This document shows, piece after piece, positions 15,403-23,841 of a DNA stretch of 35,338 bases. Position numbers and translations under genes: made by a program. The stretch is from a virus. The stretch is from positions 1-35,338 of the IMG/VR virus record IMGVR_UViG_3300032093_000432. The stretch is one strand, 5' to 3'. The notes below the pieces were generated by a model that was given only the letters and a program-made list of their open reading frames with translations, had not been told where the DNA came from and ran no database searches. Position 1 is the stretch's first letter, and each line of letters begins with the position of its first letter.

Positions 15403-18168
15403 ATGGCAACATTAAGACAGACAGTAAATTTACCTGGTGCATATGAATTAGAGCCTGGGGGTTTACGTGCTACCTGGGATAAAATTTATCTTGGCTTGGT
15501 ACGCGATGTAAATGATGCTCGCAATATGGGACGCATTCGCGTTTGGATTCCAGAACTAGGTGGGGCTATTGACAACGAAGCAACTTGGATAATTTGTGAT
15601 TATGCTAGCCCATTTGCCGGCGCATCAAACATTGCTGATATTAACCTGAATCCCACAAGTTCACAAACAGACTATGGTATGACATTTATACCACCTGATC
15701 TCAATAATCAAGTGCTAGTGTGTTTTATAAATGGTGATCCCAGTCGCGGCGTTTGGTTTGGATGTTTGTTCCAAGTTGACCGCAACTTTATGACACCCAG
15801 CACGCCTGCTCAAAGTCCATCAAAACAAGACAGGAATCCTCTGACTGGAGGGCAACCTATATTTCAAGCCAGTTTTGAAGCTGCTCAAGAAGCTGGTGTT
15901 CCAGAACTTCCTGTAAGTCAAGGTGGCCCAGCACCCAGAGGGATGCAGCAAGGCATTCGCACAATGGGTATTCGCACGCCTTATGGCCATAGCTTGGTAA
16001 TGGACGACACGCCCACTGATGCATTTGTTCGCCTCCAAACTCGTGGTTTGGCACAAATTGTTATCCATGACACCCAGGACAGGATCATTATCAACACCGG
16101 GCCCAATAGAGCCCGCATTGAGATGGACAAAGAAGGCAACATTGATATTTTTGGACAAAAAAGTGTCAGTGTAAGTGCCGGCCAAGACATCAACTTGCAT
16201 GCAGACAGAGATGTGAATATTGAAGCTGGTGGCAGCATCAAAATGCGCAGCATTGACGAAACAAGGATGTATAGCAAGAAGCCTTTCAACATCAGCAGCG
16301 GTGGTGATGTTTTGGTTTTCAGCCAAGGCAATGCACACATTGTGAGCAACAGCAACATCTACAACACGGCTGTGGGCAGCTTGCAATACAGAAGCAACTA
16401 TGGTATTTTTCTCACTAGTCAAGAAAACAACATTGACATCAAAAACTTAACTGGCAATATTCGCTTGTTTGCTGGAGGCAATGTTGATGCCAGTAGTGCT
16501 AGTGACATAAGGCTGCGAAGCATAAACGGAGCCTTGAGTTTGTTTGGTGAGGCCGATGTTAAAGTCAAGAGCAACAGCACTTTGAATTTAGTTGGAGGAG
16601 CTGATGTCAAAGTTCAAGGCAACGGATCGGTAAACCTGCGCTCAGGAGCAGGCAACGTTAACACAGGACCAAAAACTGAACTCAATGTGGCCAATTTACC
16701 TGATGCAGCCAGTCCCACAAGTCCAGATAGGCCTTTGACTGCTGTTCCAGGTGTAGTTGCGTTGGCACCTGACATCAGAACCGAAGAACGGATGCAACTT
16801 CAAAACGTTGTGAGTCCTGGACGCAGTGTGCAGATTGTTCAAACCATTGTGAGTAGACTGCCTGGTGCAGATCCTTGGAGACAGCGCAGTGTTGCAGGGC
16901 CTGGATACTCCAATACTGGGTTGGTACAGAGAAAAGACGCTCCTCCTGAAAGCACTTACAGAGTTGGGCAAGTGAGTCCTGCACAAGACAAACCTTTGCA
17001 AGTGTATGGTGTATTGAATGGCCAAACTGGATTGCACATTGGAGAAAGCTGGGATGAAAGTGGACAACCACAATACACTTTCAAACAGTTGGGGCCAAGA
17101 GTGTTGCTGCCTTCCACAGAATGGACAGTTAACAACCGAGGTATTCAACAAATAATTGATCACGAAGGATTGGGCGGTAACTTGATTGGCAAACCCTTTG
17201 ACGACGCTTGTAAAAGTGGTCAGAAACTCATAGGCTATGGCCACTTGCTTACAAGTCAAGAACTACAAAACAATACTGTGACTTTGAACGCCACAGATGA
17301 TTCAGGAACACAAATCAGCACCACATTGAACGTTAGTGAAGGCATCAGTGAAAGCAATATGAAAACATTGCTGAAAACTGACATCAAAAAAGTTGAAGGC
17401 AAAATTCACAGCAGCATTGGAAGCAACTTACTAACACAAGATCAGTTCAATAGCCTTGCTGACTTCATTTACAACGTTGGCTTGGACAATTTTGACAAAA
17501 GCGGTATAGCAGGCCTTATAGGTGGCGGAAATTACAACAAAGTGCCAAACGAGATGATACGTTGGATTTTGGCGTGCAACAACGAAGAAAAGTTTGAACT
17601 CAAGACTCGCCGACTCAACAATGCATTTTTGTTCAGTGGCCAAGCTCGTCCAGACGCTGATTTCAGTGCCACAGCCAGTGGCGCAGGCAAAAGTTTTGAT
17701 CCCAATCAAGCCAAGAAAGCTTGGTGCTATTTGATCAGAAAAGGATATCAGCCCGAGCATGTGGCTGGTTTGTTGGGCAATTTCACTATTGAAAGTGCAT
17801 TGAATCCTCGAGTAGATAGTAATCCCACTTTCAAAGGTTTGGCTCAATGGAATTCAGACAGGTTTAAAAACATGCCGCAAGCAATTGGTTTGAGTTGGCC
17901 GCAACTGAAAACGCTGTCAAATGAAACAGCTTTGGAAAAAAGCTTGGATTTTGTGGATTGGGAATTCAAGAACACTCATCGTTCAGCCTATTCAAAAATG
18001 CTTGCAACAAATAGTCCAGAATCAGCCGCTAGAGCAGTGAATGAATATTATGAAATCAGTTCATCAGGACTGCTGGGGCGTCAAGGCACTATCACACCAG
18101 AAGCACAAAGCCGATTCAACACTGCCAAAACCATTTATGATCAGTTGAATGGAACCCAGTGCGGCTAA
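15403..18168 (+). CDS. 5: Baseplate central spike, gp5-like, with two lysozyme domains
   Basis: The 921-residue protein has, in order: a gp5/VgrG-type OB fold (about 25-125, GRIRVWIPELGG); a VgrG-like segment leading into a beta-helix of short repeats (about 220-425, e.g. DINLHADRDVNIEAGG); a T4-lysozyme-like GH24 domain (about 583-745, with HEGLGG around E588 and LIGYGHLL near 610); and a second domain like the phage tail lysozyme family (about 770-920, GNFTIESALNP then GLAQW). T4 gp5 has a single lysozyme placed before its beta-helix. In the GH24 domain the usual catalytic threonine (TIGYGH) is a leucine (LIGYGH). The protein should puncture the outer membrane and cut peptidoglycan during infection. 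No Shine-Dalgarno sequence is evident. Confidence 0.88.
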   Translation: MATLRQTVNLPGAYELEPGGLRATWDKIYLGLVRDVNDARNMGRIRVWIPELGGAIDNEATWIICDYASPFAGASNIADINLNPTSSQTDYGMTFIPPDLNNQVLVCFINGDPSRGVWFGCLFQVDRNFMTPSTPAQSPSKQDRNPLTGGQPIFQASFEAAQEAGVPELPVSQGGPAPRGMQQGIRTMGIRTPYGHSLVMDDTPTDAFVRLQTRGLAQIVIHDTQDRIIINTGPNRARIEMDKEGNIDIFGQKSVSVSAGQDINLHADRDVNIEAGGSIKMRSIDETRMYSKKPFNISSGGDVLVFSQGNAHIVSNSNIYNTAVGSLQYRSNYGIFLTSQENNIDIKNLTGNIRLFAGGNVDASSASDIRLRSINGALSLFGEADVKVKSNSTLNLVGGADVKVQGNGSVNLRSGAGNVNTGPKTELNVANLPDAASPTSPDRPLTAVPGVVALAPDIRTEERMQLQNVVSPGRSVQIVQTIVSRLPGADPWRQRSVAGPGYSNTGLVQRKDAPPESTYRVGQVSPAQDKPLQVYGVLNGQTGLHIGESWDESGQPQYTFKQLGPRVLLPSTEWTVNNRGIQQIIDHEGLGGNLIGKPFDDACKSGQKLIGYGHLLTSQELQNNTVTLNATDDSGTQISTTLNVSEGISESNMKTLLKTDIKKVEGKIHSSIGSNLLTQDQFNSLADFIYNVGLDNFDKSGIAGLIGGGNYNKVPNEMIRWILACNNEEKFELKTRRLNNAFLFSGQARPDADFSATASGAGKSFDPNQAKKAWCYLIRKGYQPEHVAGLLGNFTIESALNPRVDSNPTFKGLAQWNSDRFKNMPQAIGLSWPQLKTLSNETALEKSLDFVDWEFKNTHRSAYSKMLATNSPESAARAVNEYYEISSSGLLGRQGTITPEAQSRFNTAKTIYDQLNGTQCG

Positions 18169-19388
18169 GTTTGTTGCACTGAGATACCAGGCGGAATCAA
18201 GTTACTCACAGCACTTCCCAAGCCCAAAATAGGGCTGAATGCCAACCCAATAAATGTGCAAAATGTGAAGGGAATATATTTCAACAACTCTTTCAACAGA
18301 GGAACAAATTTCAAAATAGCTTGAAAAAACCCCCTTACCAGCTTCATCCACAGTTCCAATATCAGCGTGGGAATTTGTTCAAACAATTCTTTAACAGCTT
18401 GCATTATGCTGTTGAATCTGGTTTCCTTGCTCACAAGATTCTTTTCTTGAGGATTATCAGAGATTTTCAAAAGTTGTTTGACTTTTGTGGGAAAAGGCCA
18501 AGCTATGAATTTCAACAAAGGACCAAATGTTTTGTCCAGGAAGTTTTTGATATCAAACTCCAGGAAAAAGTCAATCATTTTTTGCATTTTTTCATTGGCA
18601 CTGATGGCTAGGTCTTTTATGGGTTGCCAAACGCTATTGAAAATTTCTTCGAAGTTCAAGGACACCAAATTGGGAATATCAGGCAAACGAAGTGCTTGCC
18701 AAATTTTCCTTATGGGTTCAGTCAAGGCGCGCAACAACCGGAAACCTCTTTGAATTACGCTCAATAATCCTTTGTGAAACTCACTCCAAACTCTGCTGAT
18801 GATGCTTTGTTTCTGCATCTCTTCGCTTTTCAAACCCAGTGTGCCATCAAAAGTGTCTTTCCACGGGCTGCCCAAGGCTCGGGCAATTTGATCTTTCCGT
18901 GCACCAATAGCAGCTCTGATCTTGGCTCTGCCTTCAGCACTCAACAAATCCCTTACAGTGAGATTGGGCAAAAATGGCAAAGGGATGTTCAAAAAGTTGA
19001 GATTGGGAATAATTTTTCCCAAAATGTCCAATATTTTCAGTTCCAGATACAGTTTGAAGTCATTGAACAATGCACGGAGTCGCACACCCATTTCCTGCTC
19101 TGGTACTTTGAGTTTGGGTCCATACACAGGATTGTCAACACTGCCCAAGGATGTACCAAATGTTTTGTCAAACAGTTTCAGTAAATTGTCAATGGCGTCA
19201 GAAATTTGTTTGGCAGTGGCAGTGACCTTGCATTGTGCTATTTGTGCCAGTTGACCAGGCAAGCTGCCCAATCCCCTACCAAATTCGTCCAAGTTGCTGA
19301 AGTTGGGCAACACACTGTCTGTGCATTCAAATCGGGGGAATTTAACAACAGGCGTCACGCCTTCACACGGGTCTATTGGAGGGGTCAT
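18165..19388 (-). CDS. Hypothetical hydrophobic, probably structural protein
   Basis: I cannot assign a family to this 407-residue protein. It begins MTPPIDPCEGVTPVVKFPRF and contains many amphipathic and hydrophobic helices rich in L, I, F and P (LPFLPNLTVRDLL, LILELWMKLVRGFF). The last 40 residues are strongly hydrophobic (FCTFIGLAFSPILGLG), possibly membrane-inserting. It converges on the spike gene with a 4-nt overlap. Position beside the baseplate genes and a TTTAAATA octamer 5 nt before its ATG suggest a late virion protein, perhaps ejected or associated with the spike. No ribosome site is visible, so a leaderless mRNA is possible. Confidence 0.75.
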   Translation of the reverse strand: MTPPIDPCEGVTPVVKFPRFECTDSVLPNFSNLDEFGRGLGSLPGQLAQIAQCKVTATAKQISDAIDNLLKLFDKTFGTSLGSVDNPVYGPKLKVPEQEMGVRLRALFNDFKLYLELKILDILGKIIPNLNFLNIPLPFLPNLTVRDLLSAEGRAKIRAAIGARKDQIARALGSPWKDTFDGTLGLKSEEMQKQSIISRVWSEFHKGLLSVIQRGFRLLRALTEPIRKIWQALRLPDIPNLVSLNFEEIFNSVWQPIKDLAISANEKMQKMIDFFLEFDIKNFLDKTFGPLLKFIAWPFPTKVKQLLKISDNPQEKNLVSKETRFNSIMQAVKELFEQIPTLILELWMKLVRGFFQAILKFVPLLKELLKYIPFTFCTFIGLAFSPILGLGSAVSNLIPPGISVQQT

Positions 19389-19393
19389 AAAAC

Positions 19394-19401
19394 TATTTAA
19401 A
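19394..19401 (-). promoter_or_regulatory. Late-promoter-like octamer exactly 5 nt from an ATG
   Basis: TTTAAATA on the minus strand ends 5 nt before the ATG at 19388. By T4 spacing, transcription would start at the A of that ATG. Confidence 0.4.
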
Positions 19402-19436
19402 TTGACAAGAGGAGGGAGATAAAATTAAAAAACGGT

Positions 19437-20120
19437 ATGAATTTCAACACATGGCTAGTAACCAGCACAATCAATACCAAATTCTCTGTTTGGTCACCAA
19501 AACAACGACTGGATCAAACAGTCAACACCCTTAAAAGCATCAAGGACAAGGACCCTACCTCCAAAATAATTTTTGTAGATAACAGTATTGATCCCTTGGA
19601 CACTACCCAACGCAATCAGTTACAACCTTTTGTAACCCTCTTTCATCAATGCAAACATAATGTATTTTCAATTGTGTGTAATACAACTGATTTCAACAAA
19701 GGAGCAGGCGAAATTTTGATGACTGAAGTGGGTCTTGATCTTGCACAAACAAACAATCTCATGGGTAAACGACTGTTCAAAATGTGCGGCCGGTATATCT
19801 TATCTTATAAATTTGATGTAAGTGTGTATGAGACTCCTCTTTGGCACGAAAAATATGTTTATAAAAACACTTATTGGGAGTATGAAAGCCAAAATGAAAA
19901 AACAGTGAAACAATTTCTTGAAACCAAATTATGGAGCATGTGCAACACTCTTGTTCCTGAATACAAATCATTGTTGCCTGCAATTTTGGAATATATGCTC
20001 CGCAACAAGGAAAATATTGAAGTGGCCACAAATGCCCTGTTGCCAATGGAAAAAAGGGCTATTGTGGATTCATTACATGTGTATGGCTGGTATGCCACGG
20101 GGCTATATGTTGAGGCCTAA
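19437..20120 (+). CDS. Putative glycosyltransferase-like protein
   Basis: The 227-residue protein has features of a GT-A-type sugar transferase: a start like a nucleotide-binding strand (TWLVTSTINTKFSVW), IIFVDNSIDPLD in the position of an aspartate-containing second strand, and a later KRLFKMCGRYIL motif. KxxGRY motifs occur in some capsule-type transferases. AGGAGGGAG lies about 22 nt before the ATG, which is rather far. It converges with another glycosyltransferase-like gene, leaving one base between them. The pair may decorate virion surface or phage DNA. The family call is tentative. Confidence 0.5.
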   Translation: MNFNTWLVTSTINTKFSVWSPKQRLDQTVNTLKSIKDKDPTSKIIFVDNSIDPLDTTQRNQLQPFVTLFHQCKHNVFSIVCNTTDFNKGAGEILMTEVGLDLAQTNNLMGKRLFKMCGRYILSYKFDVSVYETPLWHEKYVYKNTYWEYESQNEKTVKQFLETKLWSMCNTLVPEYKSLLPAILEYMLRNKENIEVATNALLPMEKRAIVDSLHVYGWYATGLYVEA

Positions 20121-20121
20121 G

Positions 20122-20787
20122 CTAGAAGTCACAAATTTTTTTCACCTGGTTCAGATAAAAATACTTGCATAGCCAAGTTTGAACATAACTGTGTTCCTTG
20201 CAGGTCAAAAACTCACAAGGTTGACTGGGCCCCCAATCCCTAGGAACACAAGTGTTAGGCAATCTCTGATACATCTCAGTGGGATTTTCACTGTTGGGCC
20301 AACCAACCCATTTTTCATGAAAGTAGCTGACCCCTGGATATTGCCCAGTGGGTGCCCAACTGCTGGGCGCCCAATGGTGCTCCGCCTCCTGGGTGATGTA
20401 GCATGCCAGATTTGACCCCACTAAGCGCAAGACAAAGTCATCGTCCTCAAAGCCACCTGGAAACTTTTCATCCAAGCAGCCAATCCTACGAAACAGTTCC
20501 TTTTTGAAGCCAAAGAACCGGAAATCATACAGGGCAACAAAAGCATACCCCTTATCCAGCTTTTGAAGCATTAATTCAATATTTTGATCTGTAGGCGCAA
20601 CTTTGTTACAAAGCACTATAGTGGTCTCTGTGGGGCTTTGGTGCACACAGTCATTCACAAGCCGGGAAAAGCTGGGATAATTGGCTCCGTTGAACCAGTG
20701 CACTGTATTGTGCTTCAGCTTGCTGAGGGCAAGCTCCATGTCGCTTTCTCGATGAGAAATCAACCAAATGCTATAACTGGAATTCAT
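20122..20787 (-). CDS. Glycosyltransferase family 2-like protein
   Basis: The 221-residue protein starts at ATG 20787; a TTG two codons earlier is the alternative. It resembles the core of GT2 enzymes: SIWLISHRESDMELAL as the first strand, a central VALYDFRFFGFKKELFRRIG, and FPGGFEDDDFVLRL, the acceptor-side E-D-D motif. The C-terminal part is aromatic-rich (WAPSSWAPTG, WVGWPNSENP). The usual D-x-D of a nucleotide-sugar site is not obvious. It probably acts with the convergent gene at 19437 on a shared glycan. Confidence 0.65.
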   Translation of the reverse strand: MNSSYSIWLISHRESDMELALSKLKHNTVHWFNGANYPSFSRLVNDCVHQSPTETTIVLCNKVAPTDQNIELMLQKLDKGYAFVALYDFRFFGFKKELFRRIGCLDEKFPGGFEDDDFVLRLVGSNLACYITQEAEHHWAPSSWAPTGQYPGVSYFHEKWVGWPNSENPTEMYQRLPNTCVPRDWGPSQPCEFLTCKEHSYVQTWLCKYFYLNQVKKICDF

Positions 20788-20792
20788 ACCCA

Positions 20793-20821
20793 AAATTATT
20801 ACAAAACCAGGAGGCTGTCAA
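20793..20821 (-). promoter_or_regulatory. Possible sigma-70 promoter
   Basis: Minus-strand TTGACA (20821-20816), 17 bp, then TAATTT (20798-20793), only 5 nt before the ATG at 20787. Very close spacing makes it uncertain. Confidence 0.3.
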
Positions 20822-20829
20822 TATGCCCG

Positions 20830-21081
20830 TCAATCACCCCACACTAAGGAAAACAAAGCTGCGTCCTCCTCACGCTCAAAAATCAGCTGGAATCTAGAGG
20901 GCTCTTGGCGGCTGCTCCACCGGACCCAGTATAGCCCGCCAGGAGTGGATTTCAACCAACACCAACGACGTTCTCCCAGTATGTCTAGCAAGCTGGGGCG
21001 AGCAACAGGGTTGTGGGCCAAGATTCTGATCACGTGCCATGTAGTGTAGTCCACTCCCCAGGAGGGGTTAACCCGCTGCAC
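20830..21081 (-). CDS. Hypothetical small protein (83 aa)
   Basis: The frame starts with GTG at 21081, overlapping the last 14 nt of the SNF2 helicase gene, so translation is probably coupled. The product has many tryptophans and charged residues and ends with FEREEDAALFSLVWGD. No family recognised; size, strand and overlap are typical of the small early proteins in this module. Confidence 0.55.
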   Translation of the reverse strand: MQRVNPSWGVDYTTWHVIRILAHNPVARPSLLDILGERRWCWLKSTPGGLYWVRWSSRQEPSRFQLIFEREEDAALFSLVWGD

Positions 21082-22675
21082 GCAGGTCTACCGTGTTCAC
21101 TACAGCCCCACCATCCAGCCCTGCATCCAGCACTTGCCCCTTGCTGAACAGCATGTCTGCCATCAGCTCCTCGATGGTGTTTTCCGCCACCAGGTTGTAA
21201 ATCGTGACCTGATCTGCATCCTGGCCGATCCGGTGCACTCGGTCGGCCGCCTGATGCAGCTCTCCTGGGCTCCACGGGGTCTGCACAAACGCCACAGCAC
21301 GTGCCGCCGTAAGGGTAAGCCCAAAACCACCAGCTGTGATGCCCACCAGGATCACCCGAGTGTTGGGGTCCTTCTGAAACCTCTCCACAGCCTCAACACG
21401 CTCCTCGTTGCTGACGCCACCAAAGATCACACCAACCTTTCCGCCCCACTCCTGGTCCGCTTCCAGCGCACCCCGGATGTGGTCAATAACCGCCCGGTTG
21501 TGTGCGAACACCACCAGCTTCTCACCGTTCTCCGTGTAGTCTCGAATCCACTCCACCGTGCTGGCGAGCTTGCTCAGTGCAGCCACCTCACGCAGCTTCT
21601 GGATGGCAACAATGCGCTCATCGCTCTTGGGAGCGTTGGCGCCCATCTGGATCATAGCCTCAAGCCCGCCCTTCCAGTCCAGCCCCTGGAACGCCCGCTC
21701 CACACGGTCGTACTCCGCACGCTCAAACTCTAGTGGGATCACCCGATACACCTTGGGCGGCAGCTCCTTCAGCACGTCCTGCTTGAGGCGGCGCAGCATG
21801 AGGTGCTGGGTCAGGAGCTGGTGCAGCTCGCTCATGTTCGAGCTACCAGAGAAGTTCCAACCATGTCCGTTGTTCACCGGATTGCAGAAGCGCCACGCAA
21901 ACTTGGTCCAAGTGCTGAACTGGGGCACATAGCTGGCCAAGCTCCGCACCGTAGTCCACAGCTCTGCGGGACGGTTCACCATCGGCGTGCCGCTCATCAG
22001 CACCACACGAGGCACGGGCTTGCCAACCTTCCTAGTGACTCGCTTGCCGCCCGGCAGCTTCTCCTCCACCTCACCAGTGGCCAACCTCAGGAACGCCTGA
22101 GTGCGGCGTGCATCGGGATTCTTGATCTTGTGGCTCTCGTCCAGCACCAGGAGCTTGAGCCCCAGCTCCTCCATTGCCTCAACGTTGGCAGAGAGAATGT
22201 CGTAGTTCACAAGGTAGATGTCGCAGCCCGGAGTGGGCGTCTTGCTGTAGATGACGTTGGGATGACGCTGCGCCCTAAGCGCCGTCTGCCTCTTGCCGTA
22301 GCTGTGGCCCACCACGTTCACACGATACTGGGAACCAGTCATTGCGATGATCTCGTTCCGCCAGTTCAGCTTAAGGGTGTTTGGCAGTGTGACACACATC
22401 GGGAACAGCTGGTTCTTGTGGGCATAGGCCGTAATCTGAACCGTCTTTCCTGTCCCTTGCTCGTCAGCCAGCAGGCCCGTTCCCAGCTGGCTCTCCAACC
22501 ACGCAACACCCTCCGCCTGATACGGCTTAAGCGTGAAGTTGAACCCAGGCAGCCAAGTCTCCCGAGGAATGGCGTCAAACAGCTGGCTTACCCTAGGATC
22601 AATCTTGAGGTTGTGCTTCACGCTCAAGCGGGTCAGCTTGCGAGCCATCTCAACAGTAGCGGGCACAGTCAGCAC
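21068..22675 (-). CDS. SNF2-family helicase of SMARCAL1 type
   Basis: The product (535 residues from the GTG at 22675) has a full SNF2 ATPase: Walker A ADEQGTGKT (about 70-78), DESH box (179-182), SGTP (228-231), LRRLKQDVLKELPPK (about 294-308) and motif VI QAADRVHRIGQ near 487. The LRRLK-ELPPK region and compact size point to the SMARCAL1/HARP group, which anneals strands and remodels forks. The GTG is chosen because AGGAG lies 7 nt upstream and a sigma-70 promoter would start transcription near 22693, downstream of the longer TTG option at 22696. The HARP domain that normally precedes this motor is absent here and is found in the gene at 23819. GC-rich codon use. Confidence 0.9.
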   Translation of the reverse strand: MLTVPATVEMARKLTRLSVKHNLKIDPRVSQLFDAIPRETWLPGFNFTLKPYQAEGVAWLESQLGTGLLADEQGTGKTVQITAYAHKNQLFPMCVTLPNTLKLNWRNEIIAMTGSQYRVNVVGHSYGKRQTALRAQRHPNVIYSKTPTPGCDIYLVNYDILSANVEAMEELGLKLLVLDESHKIKNPDARRTQAFLRLATGEVEEKLPGGKRVTRKVGKPVPRVVLMSGTPMVNRPAELWTTVRSLASYVPQFSTWTKFAWRFCNPVNNGHGWNFSGSSNMSELHQLLTQHLMLRRLKQDVLKELPPKVYRVIPLEFERAEYDRVERAFQGLDWKGGLEAMIQMGANAPKSDERIVAIQKLREVAALSKLASTVEWIRDYTENGEKLVVFAHNRAVIDHIRGALEADQEWGGKVGVIFGGVSNEERVEAVERFQKDPNTRVILVGITAGGFGLTLTAARAVAFVQTPWSPGELHQAADRVHRIGQDADQVTIYNLVAENTIEELMADMLFSKGQVLDAGLDGGAVVNTVDLRAAG

Positions 22676-22699
22676 ATCAGCTCTCCTACCTACCAACGC

Positions 22700-22727
22700 A
22701 ATTTAGCAGGTTTGATAGGATGGTCAA
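22700..22727 (-). promoter_or_regulatory. Sigma-70 promoter for the SNF2 helicase
   Basis: Minus-strand TTGACC (22727-22722), 16 bp, TAAATT (22705-22700), with TGC directly before the -10. Confidence 0.65.
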
Positions 22728-22736
22728 GCCCTAAAT

Positions 22737-22934
22737 CTACAGATGCACATGATGTGTGAACAAAATCTGCTCTCGCTGATGTGGGTTGAGGTAGAGTTGG
22801 GCAAAGTAAGTGGCCTTGTGCCCACGTTGCGTCATCATCTCCACCAGTCGCCTGCTCTCGTGCTCAGAAAGCTTATCAGCCAGCACAGTGCATACTCCGT
22901 TGTCATCCTGACGGATAACCATATACAGGCTCAT
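22737..22934 (-). CDS. Hypothetical small protein (65 aa)
   Basis: ATG overlaps the stop of the upstream DUF7448-like gene (ATGA, 22931-22934), indicating coupling. The product begins MSLYMVIRQDDNGVCTVL and has a C-terminal YFAQLYLNPHQREQI. Function unknown; probably a small early phage protein. Confidence 0.65.
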   Translation of the reverse strand: MSLYMVIRQDDNGVCTVLADKLSEHESRRLVEMMTQRGHKATYFAQLYLNPHQREQILFTHHVHL

Positions 22935-23302
22935 GACTTCAGCGTCTCCTCAACTGATCGCAGCTCTTCGAAGTCCACCTTTTCGCTGTAGTAGCCATTG
23001 CTCTCACCCAGCCACCGGAGAGTGACAGAGCCCTTGATGGTGGCCAACTCATAAAAGGTCACCGTCTCGTGCCCCCAATCGCTGTTGCCTTCCAGTTGGC
23101 GTTCTTCAGCCACAAGGATTGGAGAGCTAACAAGATCATCAAGGTCACCGATAATCTCCTCGATGCGCACATGCTCACAGCAGTCCTGCCAGTGATACAT
23201 ACGCCACCGCCGACCGCACTCGCTGTGGAAAATCAGTTGGTCTGGTTCGCGCTCCATCTCGATATGCAGCAGGGTGATGCCCTTAAGATCTTCAACACTC
23301 AT
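22931..23302 (-). CDS. DUF7448-like conserved phage protein
   Basis: The 123-residue protein contains the pattern FHSECGRRWRMYHWQDCCE, then DLDDLVSSPILVAEE and a late SVTLRWLGESNGYYSE. I recall this combination from a widespread small protein of phages and plasmids (DUF7448). Its function is not known. It starts with ATG at 23302 and overlaps the next gene by 4 nt in the early operon. Confidence 0.7.
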   Translation of the reverse strand: MSVEDLKGITLLHIEMEREPDQLIFHSECGRRWRMYHWQDCCEHVRIEEIIGDLDDLVSSPILVAEERQLEGNSDWGHETVTFYELATIKGSVTLRWLGESNGYYSEKVDFEELRSVEETLKS

Positions 23303-23305
23303 GCT

Positions 23306-23563
23306 CTACCTTTCCATTACCAGTAAGAAGTGAGTCATATCATCAATAGACTGAAACCAAATTCTCACGTCCACACGTTCTGAGTTGGTACACACCGAAG
23401 TGTAAGTCCAGCGAGTGCGCCACCAATCATCTGCACCGGGAGTTCCAAAAAGCCTCAGTCCTAATGCAGCATTCTTCCGCCAGGTGGCTAAGGGCAAGTC
23501 AAACAGCTCCACCATATGTGGCCACCTATCAGGATCCTCATTCCAACACTGAATATTGGTCAA
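23306..23563 (-). CDS. Hypothetical small protein (85 aa)
   Basis: A TTG start at 23563 overlaps the TGA of the upstream gene. The product is rich in W, R and D and has two segments (WTYTSVCTNSERVDVRIWF and a closing SIDDMTHFLLVMER) that look like a small folded alpha/beta protein. No family recognised. It lies 3 nt before the DUF7448-like gene. Confidence 0.6.
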   Translation of the reverse strand: MTNIQCWNEDPDRWPHMVELFDLPLATWRKNAALGLRLFGTPGADDWWRTRWTYTSVCTNSERVDVRIWFQSIDDMTHFLLVMER

Positions 23564-23841
23564 TGCACCGTCTCTGGAAACAGATCATCGTCCTCATCCT
23601 GCATCAACAGGTGTAGCTGGTAGAGGTCGCTGAACTCTGGCCAAATGCTGGTGCAACGCTGGCAGATCTTGTCAGCCCAAGGATTCCCCTCCACGGCTTC
23701 GCAAGTCAGCACCGGCGTCTCACACCGGCCACACCAGCGACGGTTATCATCAAACCATACACCGTGTGGAGTAGGCATATCGGCAAATGCCTCAGCCAAC
23801 AGGTCTCGATCCAACCAATCAGTGGTTAGAGTTGAGCTCAT
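23560..23841 (-). CDS. Small zinc-ribbon-like protein (93 aa)
   Basis: Start at ATG 23841 inside the end of the HARP gene. Two cysteine pairs, CGRC and ICQRC, around residues 37 and 60, with an extra cysteine between, suggest a zinc ribbon. The remainder is acidic (MQDEDDDLF). It links the HARP gene to the following small genes by overlaps of a few bases. A protein- or DNA-binding adaptor is possible, but this is inference. Confidence 0.65.
   Translation of the reverse strand: MSSTLTTDWLDRDLLAEAFADMPTPHGVWFDDNRRWCGRCETPVLTCEAVEGNPWADKICQRCTSIWPEFSDLYQLHLLMQDEDDDLFPETVH

Noticed and set aside
15820-16422. 200-codon minus-strand frame inside the spike gene
   Set aside because: Antisense to the repetitive beta-helix coding region; long open frames there follow from the repeated codon pattern.
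21803-22759. 318-codon plus-strand open frame
   Set aside because: It lies wholly antisense to the SNF2 helicase, whose motifs are intact; the translation is low-complexity and the frame is a by-product of high GC.
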